DNA of 64,000 nucleotides from Sporocytophaga myxococcoides. GTDB lineage: Bacteria > Bacteroidota > Bacteroidia > Cytophagales > Cytophagaceae. The stretch spans positions 372,001-436,000 of the forward strand of contig NZ_BBLT01000004.1 of NCBI RefSeq assembly GCF_000775915.1, given 5' to 3'. This document shows positions 9,417-18,805 of the stretch, piece after piece. The notes beneath the pieces are model-generated. The model did not search any database, was not told the origin of the DNA, and was given only the letters and a program-made list of their open reading frames with translations. A program made the translations under genes and the position numbers. The number at the start of each line of letters is the position of its first letter. The first letter of the stretch is position 1.

Positions 9417-9448
9417 CATGATGAATGACTTCTTAATTTAATCGTTTC

Positions 9449-11452
9449 CTAATAAATATATCTTACAAAAGCTTCTATAGCTTCGTACTCAGGCAAGCCT
9501 AACTTGTTATAGAGGTCTGCTGTCGCTTTATTTCTTTCTTCAGCCCTCTGCCAGAACTCACGAGAGTCAGACCCTTGAAATACTACACCATCCTTTTGAG
9601 ATTGATGTTTGAAAATGCCATATCTCTTTCTCAAAACCTGATCAGGGCTCATTGGAACTGCCATTTCTATCTGATAAACATCCCACTCCTGCCATGCTCC
9701 TCTATAAAGCCACAACCAACAATCTTTAATCCAGTCCTGATTTTCAGGATCTTTTTTTAATCTCCTGAGAGCTTCCAAAACAGCATCAAGACATACTTTA
9801 TGAGTGCCATGTGGATCTGCAAGATCTCCCGCAGCATAGATTTGATGAGGTTTAATCTGTTTGATCAAATCTACTGTCAATTGTATGTCTTCTTCCCCCA
9901 AAGGTTTCTTTTGAATCATTCCTGTTTCATAAAAAGGAAGATTCATGAAATGTACGTTGCTATCCGGAATCCCAACAAACCTGCAGGTTGCTTTCGCTTC
10001 TGAAACCCTTATCAACCCCTTTATCTGTCTTACTTCGTCAATATCCTTTTCACTTTGCTTTTTATTTTTCAGAAACGCTCTGGCATTTTGATAAATAGTA
10101 TCTATTTCCGAGTTGTTTAACCCAAACTTTTGATCAAAACCGGTAACAAAATCAGCATATCTGAGTGCTTCTTCATCTGATACGGCAATATTTCCAGACG
10201 TCTGATACGCTACATGCACATCATGCCCCTGATCCTGGAGTCTCATAAACGTCCCCCCCATAGAAATGATATCATCATCTGGGTGTGGGCTAAAGATTAA
10301 TACCCTTTTAACAGCTGGTAAAGCCCTCTCCGGTCTCATACTGTCATCTGCATTTGGCTTACCGCCCGGCCAGCCAGTGATGGTATGCTGCAACTGATTA
10401 AAAACATCTAGGTTTATATCATAAGCAGGACCTTGCTGCGCTACAAGTTCTCCCATCCCATTATCATTGTAATCTTTATCTGTCAGCTTGAGCACAGGCT
10501 TTTTCAAAGATATAGCAAGACCTGTTACAGCTTTCTTAATTAGCTTTTTATCCCAGATACATGTATCAACAAGCCATGGAGTTTTAACTCGAGTAAGTTC
10601 TGCCGCAGAGGCTTCATCCAGAATAAAAGTAGCATGAGGATGATTTTGCAGATAGGAAGCTGGAACATACTCTGTAACAAGCCCTTCTATCGATGCCTTT
10701 ACAATTCTGCTTTTATGTTCTCCAAGTGCCATTAGAACTACTCTCTTTGCATGAAGTATAGCTGATATACCTAGAGTAATAGCTGTTCTTGGCACATTAT
10801 GCAATCCATTGAATTCCTGAGAAGCGGCAGCACGAGTGCTGTGATCCAAGGCAACCAGTCTTGTTTTGCTGTTGGATGTAGAACCGGGTTCATTAAATCC
10901 GATGTGTCCATTACCTCCTATTCCCAATAGCTGAAAATCAATCCCTCCGTGCATTTCGATTCTACTTTCATAGTCCCGGCAAAAAGAGGCAATCCGTTCT
11001 TTACTTAGCGTACCATCAGGAATATAGCAATTATCAGGAAGTATGTCCACATGATTGAACAGCTGCTCCTTCATAAACCTTACATAACTATGTAGAGAGT
11101 CTGGCTGCATTGGATAATATTCATCCAGATTAAATGCGATAACATTTTTAAAGCTTAATCCCTCTTCTTTATGTATGCGGACAAGCTCCTTGTAAACCCC
11201 CTTAGGAGTAGAACCAGTAGAAAGTCCAAGTATACATGGCTTATTCAGCATTTGCTTGCTTCGAATAATCTGTGCTATTTCTATAGCAACAACTTTTGAC
11301 GCAATTCCTGAATTCGGATAAATTTCTGTAGGAACCTTTTCAAATCGTTTAGACAATTCTGAATCAGGTATTAAGACAGACATTTTATCATTACTGTTCT
11401 GTATACCATTTTCCGAATTGCCAGTCGATCCTTTTATTGAAGCCTCACTCAT
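9449..11452 (-). CDS. nagB: Glucosamine-6-phosphate deaminase fused to LmbE/PIG-L deacetylase
   Basis: Two-domain enzyme of 667 aa. Residues about 40-300 are NagB: LGLSTGSTPKGVY (phosphate loop), NLDEYYPM (Asp-Glu pair), LLGIGGNGHIGFNEPG (active-site His) and the sugar-isomerase fold. Residues about 380-660 are an LmbE-like/PIG-L N-acetylglucosaminyl deacetylase domain with the zinc motif SPHPDDD and a downstream DPHGTH. NagB converts glucosamine-6-P to fructose-6-P and ammonia; LmbE enzymes remove N-acetyl groups. This fusion is a known architecture in Bacteroidota. It follows acs by 61 bp and is probably cotranscribed with the sugar transporter. The role of the second domain here is inferred, not shown. 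Confidence 0.9.
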   Translation of the reverse strand: MSEASIKGSTGNSENGIQNSNDKMSVLIPDSELSKRFEKVPTEIYPNSGIASKVVAIEIAQIIRSKQMLNKPCILGLSTGSTPKGVYKELVRIHKEEGLSFKNVIAFNLDEYYPMQPDSLHSYVRFMKEQLFNHVDILPDNCYIPDGTLSKERIASFCRDYESRIEMHGGIDFQLLGIGGNGHIGFNEPGSTSNSKTRLVALDHSTRAAASQEFNGLHNVPRTAITLGISAILHAKRVVLMALGEHKSRIVKASIEGLVTEYVPASYLQNHPHATFILDEASAAELTRVKTPWLVDTCIWDKKLIKKAVTGLAISLKKPVLKLTDKDYNDNGMGELVAQQGPAYDINLDVFNQLQHTITGWPGGKPNADDSMRPERALPAVKRVLIFSPHPDDDIISMGGTFMRLQDQGHDVHVAYQTSGNIAVSDEEALRYADFVTGFDQKFGLNNSEIDTIYQNARAFLKNKKQSEKDIDEVRQIKGLIRVSEAKATCRFVGIPDSNVHFMNLPFYETGMIQKKPLGEEDIQLTVDLIKQIKPHQIYAAGDLADPHGTHKVCLDAVLEALRRLKKDPENQDWIKDCWLWLYRGAWQEWDVYQIEMAVPMSPDQVLRKRYGIFKHQSQKDGVVFQGSDSREFWQRAEERNKATADLYNKLGLPEYEAIEAFVRYIY

Positions 11453-11513
11453 ATCAATACCTGTTTTTTTTCTTTATCCTAATTGAACTGTATTCTTTAA
11501 GTTAAGTTTGCTA

Positions 11514-13424
11514 TCATCCTTTTAATGTTACCAGGGCGCCCTTTTTAATTTCTTCCACTACTCCGGGGTCCAATAAAGTAGAAATATCACCTAAGTTAAA
11601 AACATCACCTTCAGCAATTTTCCTCAAGATCCTTCTCATAATTTTTCCGGACCTGGTCTTAGGCAACCCCCTTACAATCTGAACCTTATCCGGTTTAGCT
11701 ATAGGACCAATTATTCTGGTAACGGTTGCCAGAATGCTTTGCCGGATTTTATCATGATCCTGATCAAAATCTTCACATATTACAAACGCATAAATACCCT
11801 GTCCTTTAATATCATGCGGATAACCAACTACTGCAGATTCAATGACAGCTTCATCTTCATTGATAGCATTTTCCACTTCTGCTGTTCCCATTCTATGCCC
11901 TGAAACATTTATCACATCATCAACCCTGCCCAGTATTCTGTAATAACCATCTTCATCGCGGCGGCATCCATCCCCGGTAAAGTAAAGATTTTTATAGGTT
12001 GAAAAGTATGTCTGACGGCAACGCTCATGATCTCCATAGGTTGTTCTTAAAATAGAGGGCCATGGGAATTTAATACAAAGATTTCCTTCTACATCATTAC
12101 CTTCAAGCTCCTGACCTTCACTATCTACAATCACAGGCTGTATGCCAGGCAATGGAAGTGTTGCATAAGATGGCTTTGTTTTAGTAATTCCGGCTAATGG
12201 AGAAATAAGAATGCCACCTGTTTCTGTCTGCCACCACGTATCCACTATCGGACAATTGTTTTTTCCTACATAGTCATCATACCAGTGCCATGCTTCTTCA
12301 TTGATCGGTTCGCCCACAGATCCAAGCACTTTCAGACTTTCAAGCTTGTAAGGAGTAACATGCTCAAGTCCGCAAGCCATTAAAGATCTTATAGCCGTCG
12401 GGGCTGTATAAAAATGAGTCACCTTGTATTTATCAACAACTTCCCAAAATCTTGATGGAGTGGGGTGTGTAGGTATACCTTCAAACAACACACTTGTTAC
12501 CCCGGCAAGAAGAGGTCCATAAACAATATAAGTGTGGCCGGTTATCCATCCTATGTCCGCAGTGCTCCAGTAAATACTGTTTTTTTCGCACTGAAATACG
12601 TTACTGAAAGAGTATTCCGAGTATACCATGTACCCTGCTGTTGTATGAACAACTCCTTTGGGCTTGCCTGTCGAACCTGAAGTATATAAAATGAATAGCG
12701 GATCTTCGCTTTCTACGGCTTCAGCTTTATGTTCAGCACTGGCTTTTTCCACTAACTCATTCCACCAGAGATCTCTGGATGATTTCATTTTTACAGGTTG
12801 ACCAGTTCGCTTATAGACAATTACATTCTTCACTCCAGGACTATTTTCCAGAGCATCATCCACAATATCTTTAATAGCGATGGTTTTATTTCCTCTGAAT
12901 GAACCGTCAGAAGTTATGACTAGATCAGCTTTTGCATCATTGATCCTGTCAGTCAAAGAGCTTGCACTAAATCCTGCAAATACTACTGAATGAATGGCAC
13001 CTATCCGTGCACATGCAAGCACTGCCACTACAACTTCCGGTATCATTGGCATATAGATGCAGATTCTTTCTCCTTTCTTCGCACCCAATGATTTCAAAAC
13101 ATTGGAAAACCTGCAGACCTCAGTATGCAATTGCTTATATGTAATAGCGCGCCCTGTTTCAGAAGGCTCATTAGGCTCCCAGAAGAAGGCCACTTTATCA
13201 CCCTTATCCTTTAAATGTCTGTCAAGACAATTTTCAGATATATTAAGCTGACCTCCCGAGAACCATTTCACATCCGGTTCAGAGAAGTTCCAGTCCAGCA
13301 CGCTGTCCCATTTTTTCTTCCATTGAAATCTGTCTGCCTGCTTCGCCCAAAATGCTTCAGGGTTTTCAACACTTGCAGCATACTCAGTCTGATATTCCTG
13401 CAGATTATTAATCTTATATGCCAT
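11514..13424 (-). CDS. acs: Acetyl-CoA synthetase (AMP-forming)
   Basis: Makes acetyl-CoA from acetate, ATP and CoA via acetyl-AMP in the cytosol. The 636-aa length is normal for Acs. Visible motifs: P-loop-like YTSGSTGKPKGVVH, acetate pocket and A5 region DTWWQTETGG, the hinge YFTGDGCRRDEDGYY, GRVDDVINVSGHRMGTAE, and C-terminal TRSGKIMRRILRK with the catalytic Lys that is the usual target of regulatory acetylation. It is 52 bp downstream of the MFS sugar transporter and 61 bp upstream of nagB on the same strand. In that setting it could recapture acetate released from N-acetyl sugars. Confidence 0.97.
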   Translation of the reverse strand: MAYKINNLQEYQTEYAASVENPEAFWAKQADRFQWKKKWDSVLDWNFSEPDVKWFSGGQLNISENCLDRHLKDKGDKVAFFWEPNEPSETGRAITYKQLHTEVCRFSNVLKSLGAKKGERICIYMPMIPEVVVAVLACARIGAIHSVVFAGFSASSLTDRINDAKADLVITSDGSFRGNKTIAIKDIVDDALENSPGVKNVIVYKRTGQPVKMKSSRDLWWNELVEKASAEHKAEAVESEDPLFILYTSGSTGKPKGVVHTTAGYMVYSEYSFSNVFQCEKNSIYWSTADIGWITGHTYIVYGPLLAGVTSVLFEGIPTHPTPSRFWEVVDKYKVTHFYTAPTAIRSLMACGLEHVTPYKLESLKVLGSVGEPINEEAWHWYDDYVGKNNCPIVDTWWQTETGGILISPLAGITKTKPSYATLPLPGIQPVIVDSEGQELEGNDVEGNLCIKFPWPSILRTTYGDHERCRQTYFSTYKNLYFTGDGCRRDEDGYYRILGRVDDVINVSGHRMGTAEVENAINEDEAVIESAVVGYPHDIKGQGIYAFVICEDFDQDHDKIRQSILATVTRIIGPIAKPDKVQIVRGLPKTRSGKIMRRILRKIAEGDVFNLGDISTLLDPGVVEEIKKGALVTLKG

Positions 13425-13476
13425 AAACTGAATAAAAGTTTATTTTTTTAACTAGAGATAAATCAAGATAATATTA

Positions 13477-14841
13477 TTATTCGCCAGAGGTTAAGATCCT
13501 TTTGCTTTTATATCCCCTTACAGAAAAGTATAAGATGTATAAATAGCAGATAAGGATGATGGCAAAGCTATACCCATATCCAACTACATGCGCAAGTTTT
13601 CCCTGAAGTGGAGGTATTAAAGCGCCACCTGCTACCATGGTTACAAGAATTCCAGAACCTTTGCTTGTAAATTTTCCTAATCCGGTAAGAGACAAAGGAA
13701 AAATACAAGGCCACATGACAGAGTTTAACAAACCTACCAGAATCAAGAGAAGTATAGAAACAGGAATCTCAACAGTTCTAAATACGATTGGAAAATTTAA
13801 TTTAAAATCAAGAATCATAATTTTGATATTCAGATATTGAGAATCAAACAGCCCTGTCATACTCATACCTACAAATATTACAGCCAGAATAGCTACAACT
13901 CTCAGCATGATTTCTGCTCTTACTCTCTGACCAATAGCACTTCCTATTAACCTTCCGATCATAGCGCTTCCCCAATAATATGCTAATAAAGAAGATGCAA
14001 GTTTTTCATCACCAAATTGATTCATCACTTCAGTAGAAGCCTTTATCAGGTGATCTTCAACCATATATAAAATAAGAATACTACCAATAGCAACTTCAGC
14101 CCCTACATAAAAAAATATTGATAAAGCCCCGGAAATCAAATGCTTAAACTCCCAGATACTTCCTTCAAGTATTTCTCCTTCTTCTATTTCAGACTTTAAT
14201 TTAGGAAGTTTTAAAAAGTACAATATTACTGCAATAGTCAATGTTAATATGGCTAGTGCAATGTATGGACCTTTTACAGCAGCAGCTTTTTGAATTGGAT
14301 CAGTCAGGCTTTTATCCAATATGAAAGCCCCTCCCAGAATAGGGCCTATAAATGTGGCCGTTGAATTAAGAGCTCCGCCAAGATTTAATCTTGAAGCACC
14401 AGTCTCCTCCGGACCAAGGGCAACTATATATGGATTTATAGCGACCTGCAATATAGTGAGACCAACCCCGACTACAAACAAAGCAAACAAAAAGAAAGGA
14501 TATAAAATCAGGTCACTTGCAGGAATAAATAAAAGAAGCCCCGTTGCCATAACTCCCAATGAAACTGCCAGCCCTTTCTTATAACCAATTTTTTGAATAA
14601 GATTACCGGCAGGAATAGACATGATTGCATAAGCCCCGAAAAAACATGACTGTACCAGCATCACCTTCCAGGAATGAAGGTTAAATACCCCTTTTAAACT
14701 TGGAATCAGAACATCGTTCATCACTGTGATGAAACCAATCATAAAAAACAGTGATACCATAAGCGCCAAAGGCACCTTATAACTGGTATTTTCATTTCCC
14801 GAAATCTCAACGGGTTTGGAATCTTTGCCGAATGTGGCCAT
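13477..14841 (-). CDS. Sugar MFS transporter, FucP/GluP family
   Basis: Inner-membrane proton-coupled sugar importer of the fucose/glucose-galactose/NagP branch of the major facilitator superfamily. It is 454 aa with about 12 helices. Typical features are the N-terminal LFFMIGFITVMNDVLIP, the GNLIQKIGYKKGLAVSLG loop and LNSVMWPCIFPLSLTGLG in the second half. It is the first gene of a three-gene minus-strand run with acs and nagB, which suggests N-acetylglucosamine or a related amino sugar as substrate. The specificity is an inference from context. Confidence 0.88.
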   Translation of the reverse strand: MATFGKDSKPVEISGNENTSYKVPLALMVSLFFMIGFITVMNDVLIPSLKGVFNLHSWKVMLVQSCFFGAYAIMSIPAGNLIQKIGYKKGLAVSLGVMATGLLLFIPASDLILYPFFLFALFVVGVGLTILQVAINPYIVALGPEETGASRLNLGGALNSTATFIGPILGGAFILDKSLTDPIQKAAAVKGPYIALAILTLTIAVILYFLKLPKLKSEIEEGEILEGSIWEFKHLISGALSIFFYVGAEVAIGSILILYMVEDHLIKASTEVMNQFGDEKLASSLLAYYWGSAMIGRLIGSAIGQRVRAEIMLRVVAILAVIFVGMSMTGLFDSQYLNIKIMILDFKLNFPIVFRTVEIPVSILLLILVGLLNSVMWPCIFPLSLTGLGKFTSKGSGILVTMVAGGALIPPLQGKLAHVVGYGYSFAIILICYLYILYFSVRGYKSKRILTSGE

Positions 14842-15174
14842 ATTTTAGATTTAATATTTTAAAAGTTATTGACTAAAATCTTGTTCGGATCGGGAGCATC
14901 AGGTGTGATGGCATTCACGAATATTATTATAAACTCTGCTTGTTTTCAAATATTTCCAAAAAAAACAATATTTTTTCAGATCGTCAAGGTTTTCAAACCT
15001 TTGTTTTTAATGAAAGTTTTAAAAAAAGTCACCTTAGATGCATATTCAATACAAAGATTCAACAGGGTCATTGGCCGACTTTTGAAGCTTAAACTTTAAA
15101 CTTTCTGCTTTAAGCTTTTTTTATTTACCCGATTAAAGATTTAAGTTTGCCATTTAATTTTAAAGTGAAGTAAA
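14842..15174. other. Divergent intergenic region, no gene seen
   Basis: This 333-bp AT-rich stretch separates divergent genes and must hold both promoters. On the plus strand a TAAGTTTG at 15142-15149 fits the Bacteroidota -7 consensus TAnnTTTG and lies 26 bp before the ATG of the next gene, but I see no good -33 TTG at the usual distance. An open frame at 14869-15099 starts with TTG and has no domain signature; I do not count it as a gene. Confidence 0.4.
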
Positions 15175-18100
15175 ATGAATAGCATTTATTTCTGGAACTC
15201 CTGGAAAAAAAGTCAAAAGATAGTTTTTATTTCAGCAATTGGCCTGTCAGCTCTTGCTTTGATGTACTTCTTCACCGGATGGTACCTTGAAGATAAACTG
15301 GTAATACGATGGGAAGTTGATTCGACTGCTGAAACTTTAGATACTCCGATTGACACATTCGTTAAGCATCTTTTTAAATACACTGTTGAATCAGACAGCT
15401 ACCTTCTTTCTCAGACGTTTAAAGGTAGTAGTCTTCATCTGAACCCATTAACCTCATATATTTACTTTGGTCTGTGTGTGGCTGCAATAATAATACTGCT
15501 AACCACCTTTACATATCTTGATCTCATATGGTATGGCGCTGCAATGCTGGTATTTACTTTATTTCTTTCAACCCTTAAAACAGATTTACTTGGTGTTTTT
15601 AAGATATATGGAAATCAATTTCTGGCAGGAATGCTAGTGGTCTACCTTGTCCCTAGTTATTATTTCCAGGCATTTAAGAAAAATACTGCATTTTCTGTTC
15701 GGCTAGGGGTATTTACAGCTATTACAGTTGTTCTCAGCATTCTCCTAGGTAAGTTCAGTGAGGTAAGTACTCCATTTTATTATATGGCCAATTTCGGTAT
15801 TGCTGTTCCCATCGCGCTTACTATACTATTTCTATTTCTCATCTCTTTTGAGATTATTAACAGTTTCGTATTTCTTACAGCTGGCACCAAAAACATGGCT
15901 GGTAAAAACTCCATTTTAAATTTCATAATTATCAGCGCACTTTACCTTGGAAATCTTTTGCTTCTTCTTCTAAAAAAGATGTTAATTCTCCAATGGGATA
16001 GTTTGATTTTAAATGCATTCTGGATATTTCTTATTTCTTCTATTGTCGGACTTTGGGGATACAAAAAGAGAGCTCCGCTTTTTTATGACATAATCCCATT
16101 CCGCCCCTTTGGAGCTTATTTTTATATGGGCTTGGCAATCATCTCTCTTTCTGTCTGCGGTTATGCCTTTATTTCTGCAAACGATCCGTTGAAGGAATCT
16201 ATTGAATATGCTATTATATACTTACACCTCGGAATAGGAGCCTCATATTTCCTGTATATTATATATAACTTCTATGAACTTTTTCCAAGGAATATTAAAG
16301 TATATGATATCGTCTACCAGCCCAAAAGATTACCATTCTTTATGGTAAGAGGCATTGGGTTAGTAGTCGTACTTGCGCTTTTTTTATATTCTAACCGATT
16401 TGCATATCACCTTTGTATCTCGGGATACAATAATGGAATAGGCGATGTTTACCTTCATGAACAGAACATTCTACTTGCTAAGCATTATTACAGAGAAGGA
16501 GTCATCAATGACTTTCAGAATCATCGTAGCAACTACTCACTGGGTTTGATTGCGGAAAAAGAAAATAACAGAAGAGAAGCTGTTGATTACTTCGCTTCAG
16601 CAAGCGTCAAAAGACCAATGGCAGAGGCTTATGTAAATCTAAGCAGGATATATTTTCAGGAAAACATGTTCTTCCCTGCTCTATTTACACTACAGGAAGG
16701 GCTACAGAAATTCCCTGAAAATGGCATGATTCAAAACAATCTTGGTCTGCTATATATGAACAAAAGCATGTCTGACTCTACTTATTTCCATTTGACTCAC
16801 AGTGAAAAAAATCTTAAAGAGAACAAAGCTGTGGCCGCCGGAAACATTCTGAATTTCCTTACAAGAAAAGGACTAACAACAGAAGCAGATTCAATCAGCA
16901 GCCAAGGAATTTTTGAAGATGCAATTGCCTATCAGACAAACAAGCTTTCTATTCTTAATTTCAATGGTAAAAAATATAAATCAGGATTAAAAAATGATTT
17001 TGTCAGAGACAGTATTTTATCTCTGGAATCCTTTTCTTATCTGAACAATATAACATTAAATCACCTTAAAGATGGCAACAAAGAAATCCTTGATCAACTC
17101 CAATCATTCGCAAAATGGCAGGGAAATGAAGATTATAAAGAACAACTTACTTACTTAACTGCATTATATTTCTATTATAACAATGAAGGTTTGAAAGGGA
17201 AAGTTATACTTGATAACATCAGGTTAAATTCTTCTTTTGCCCCAACATACAATTCTGTACTTGGTCTTTGGATGATGCAACATGATTTATATAAGGTTGC
17301 TATAGACTATTTTTCCAAAAGCAGGGCAGAACTGAAAAGTTCAAATATTCTTTATTATGCCATTTCACTTATGGAAACAGGAGACTTTGAAGGCAGTAAA
17401 ATCATATTGATGCAGCTCAACTCAATTCCTGATAAGAACATAAATAAAATCACAGAAAATCTTCTTAAGATCATTAATACTTCAGGTATTGGAGAAGTTA
17501 AATTATGGAGTGACGAGCTGAAACTTCAGTTTATCCATTATAAAAAAGCCTTTTTAAACACAGAACAAATAAAAGAATTATATAACTCTATGTCACGTGG
17601 TGATGCCAAGATAGAAGTCACTGCCGACCTTATGAATTTTTATCTTTCTCAAAATAAGATACAAGAAGCTGATTACTTCTTTGGTGCACTTGGGGTAATT
17701 GAAAAGGAGGAAAATGATGCTCAAAGCTTTTTAAATAGAATTTATCTGAAGTACCTTGCATATAAAGGTGAATATGAAGAACTCAACAAGCAACTTTCCA
17801 AGGTTTATCTTAATGCAGAAGATTCAAAACTTAAATCGTATTTTAAAGCTTTATATGATGAATTCAGAGCCAACACCCAAAATGCAATACTGAATTTTGA
17901 TAAAGCTTTACAGTTAAATCCATTCAATGAAGAGGTGCGGATTGCTGCCGCATTATTTTATCAAAAAAATAAACAATCGGAGAAAGCATATGACATTCTG
18001 CTAAAAGGAATTGAAATCAACAGATATAGTGTACCGCTTATTAAGGCTTATGCTTTGCAAGCAGTAAGGATAAACCTGGTTTCTTACGGAGAGAGTATTC

Positions 18101-18195
18101 TTGAAGATTTAAAACTTTACGTGAGTGCGTCAGAGTTTTCGAAGTTTCTTAAAATCTTTCAGGAAGAGATTGCAAAAAATCAAGACGCTGATTAA
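15175..18195 (+). CDS. Large polytopic membrane protein with C-terminal TPR region
   Basis: Not recognised as a named family. The 1006-aa protein has an N-terminal half with about 11 hydrophobic helices (residues about 17 to 415) and a long soluble C-terminal part (about 420-1006) built of TPR-like helical pairs, for example the motifs around AKHYYREGVINDFQNHRS and ILNFDKALQLNPFNEEV. The last predicted helix ends near VVVLALFLYSN, so the TPRs should sit on one side of the inner membrane and act as a docking surface. Its stop codon is directly followed by the ATG of the cobalamin adenosyltransferase, so the two are translationally close. Function is unknown. Confidence 0.75.
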   Translation: MNSIYFWNSWKKSQKIVFISAIGLSALALMYFFTGWYLEDKLVIRWEVDSTAETLDTPIDTFVKHLFKYTVESDSYLLSQTFKGSSLHLNPLTSYIYFGLCVAAIIILLTTFTYLDLIWYGAAMLVFTLFLSTLKTDLLGVFKIYGNQFLAGMLVVYLVPSYYFQAFKKNTAFSVRLGVFTAITVVLSILLGKFSEVSTPFYYMANFGIAVPIALTILFLFLISFEIINSFVFLTAGTKNMAGKNSILNFIIISALYLGNLLLLLLKKMLILQWDSLILNAFWIFLISSIVGLWGYKKRAPLFYDIIPFRPFGAYFYMGLAIISLSVCGYAFISANDPLKESIEYAIIYLHLGIGASYFLYIIYNFYELFPRNIKVYDIVYQPKRLPFFMVRGIGLVVVLALFLYSNRFAYHLCISGYNNGIGDVYLHEQNILLAKHYYREGVINDFQNHRSNYSLGLIAEKENNRREAVDYFASASVKRPMAEAYVNLSRIYFQENMFFPALFTLQEGLQKFPENGMIQNNLGLLYMNKSMSDSTYFHLTHSEKNLKENKAVAAGNILNFLTRKGLTTEADSISSQGIFEDAIAYQTNKLSILNFNGKKYKSGLKNDFVRDSILSLESFSYLNNITLNHLKDGNKEILDQLQSFAKWQGNEDYKEQLTYLTALYFYYNNEGLKGKVILDNIRLNSSFAPTYNSVLGLWMMQHDLYKVAIDYFSKSRAELKSSNILYYAISLMETGDFEGSKIILMQLNSIPDKNINKITENLLKIINTSGIGEVKLWSDELKLQFIHYKKAFLNTEQIKELYNSMSRGDAKIEVTADLMNFYLSQNKIQEADYFFGALGVIEKEENDAQSFLNRIYLKYLAYKGEYEELNKQLSKVYLNAEDSKLKSYFKALYDEFRANTQNAILNFDKALQLNPFNEEVRIAAALFYQKNKQSEKAYDILLKGIEINRYSVPLIKAYALQAVRINLVSYGESILEDLKLYVSASEFSKFLKIFQEEIAKNQDAD

Positions 18196-18196
18196 C

Positions 18197-18748
18197 ATGA
18201 AAATATATACAAAGACCGGAGATCAAGGTCAGACAAGTCTTTTATCAGGTGGAAGAGTTTCGAAATCCGATATAAGAATAGAAGCCTATGGTACAGTTGA
18301 CGAACTTAACTCCTATCTTGGTCTGGTAAGAGATCAGGAAGTGAATAAAGATAGAAGTGAACTCCTTCAAGAGGTCCAGGAAAAACTTTTTACTATAGGT
18401 GCCATTCTGGCGGCAGGAAAAGATCCTGAGAAAATGAAACTACCTCAAGTGTTAAATGAAGACATTGAAAATCTGGAAACTGCAATAGATATGATGGAAG
18501 GTGAATTAACGCCTCTGAAAAACTTTATTCTTCCCGGAGGTCATCCTTCTGTGTCCTATGCACATATTACCAGATGCATTTGCCGAAGAGCAGAAAGACT
18601 TGTAATATCCTTGCACGAGCAACATCCGGTAAATAATAACATTATTATTTATCTTAATCGCCTTTCTGACTATCTATTTGTTCTTTCCCGGAAAATGTCC
18701 AATGAACTAGGTATTGAAGAACACATCTGGAAAGGCCGAAAAGCCTGA
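18197..18748 (+). CDS. Cob(I)alamin adenosyltransferase, PduO/MMAB type
   Basis: Transfers the adenosyl group of ATP to cob(I)alamin to make coenzyme B12. The 183-aa product starts MKIYTKTGDQGQTSLLSGG, the ATP-binding N-terminal motif of the family, followed by IEAYGTVDELNSYLG, and ends with the conserved CRRAERLV and YLNRLSDYLFVLSR helices. I start at 18197, one base after the upstream stop codon, because that Met begins the family motif; the frame is open further upstream but inside the previous gene. The strain is therefore expected to use adenosylcobalamin. Confidence 0.94.
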   Translation: MKIYTKTGDQGQTSLLSGGRVSKSDIRIEAYGTVDELNSYLGLVRDQEVNKDRSELLQEVQEKLFTIGAILAAGKDPEKMKLPQVLNEDIENLETAIDMMEGELTPLKNFILPGGHPSVSYAHITRCICRRAERLVISLHEQHPVNNNIIIYLNRLSDYLFVLSRKMSNELGIEEHIWKGRKA

Positions 18749-18805
18749 ACAGGTTGATATTAATTTTGTTTTATCTTTTTAAATACATATACATATAAAT
18801 TAAGT

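Noticed and set aside
9398-9427. CATTCATCAT/ATGATGAATG hairpin as a terminator
   Set aside because: Perfect 10-bp stem at the end of the histidine kinase gene, but low GC and no T tract; too weak to list.
14869-15099. Open frame of 76 codons in the divergent intergenic region
   Set aside because: TTG start, no domain, strongly AT-driven composition, and it covers the expected promoter area.
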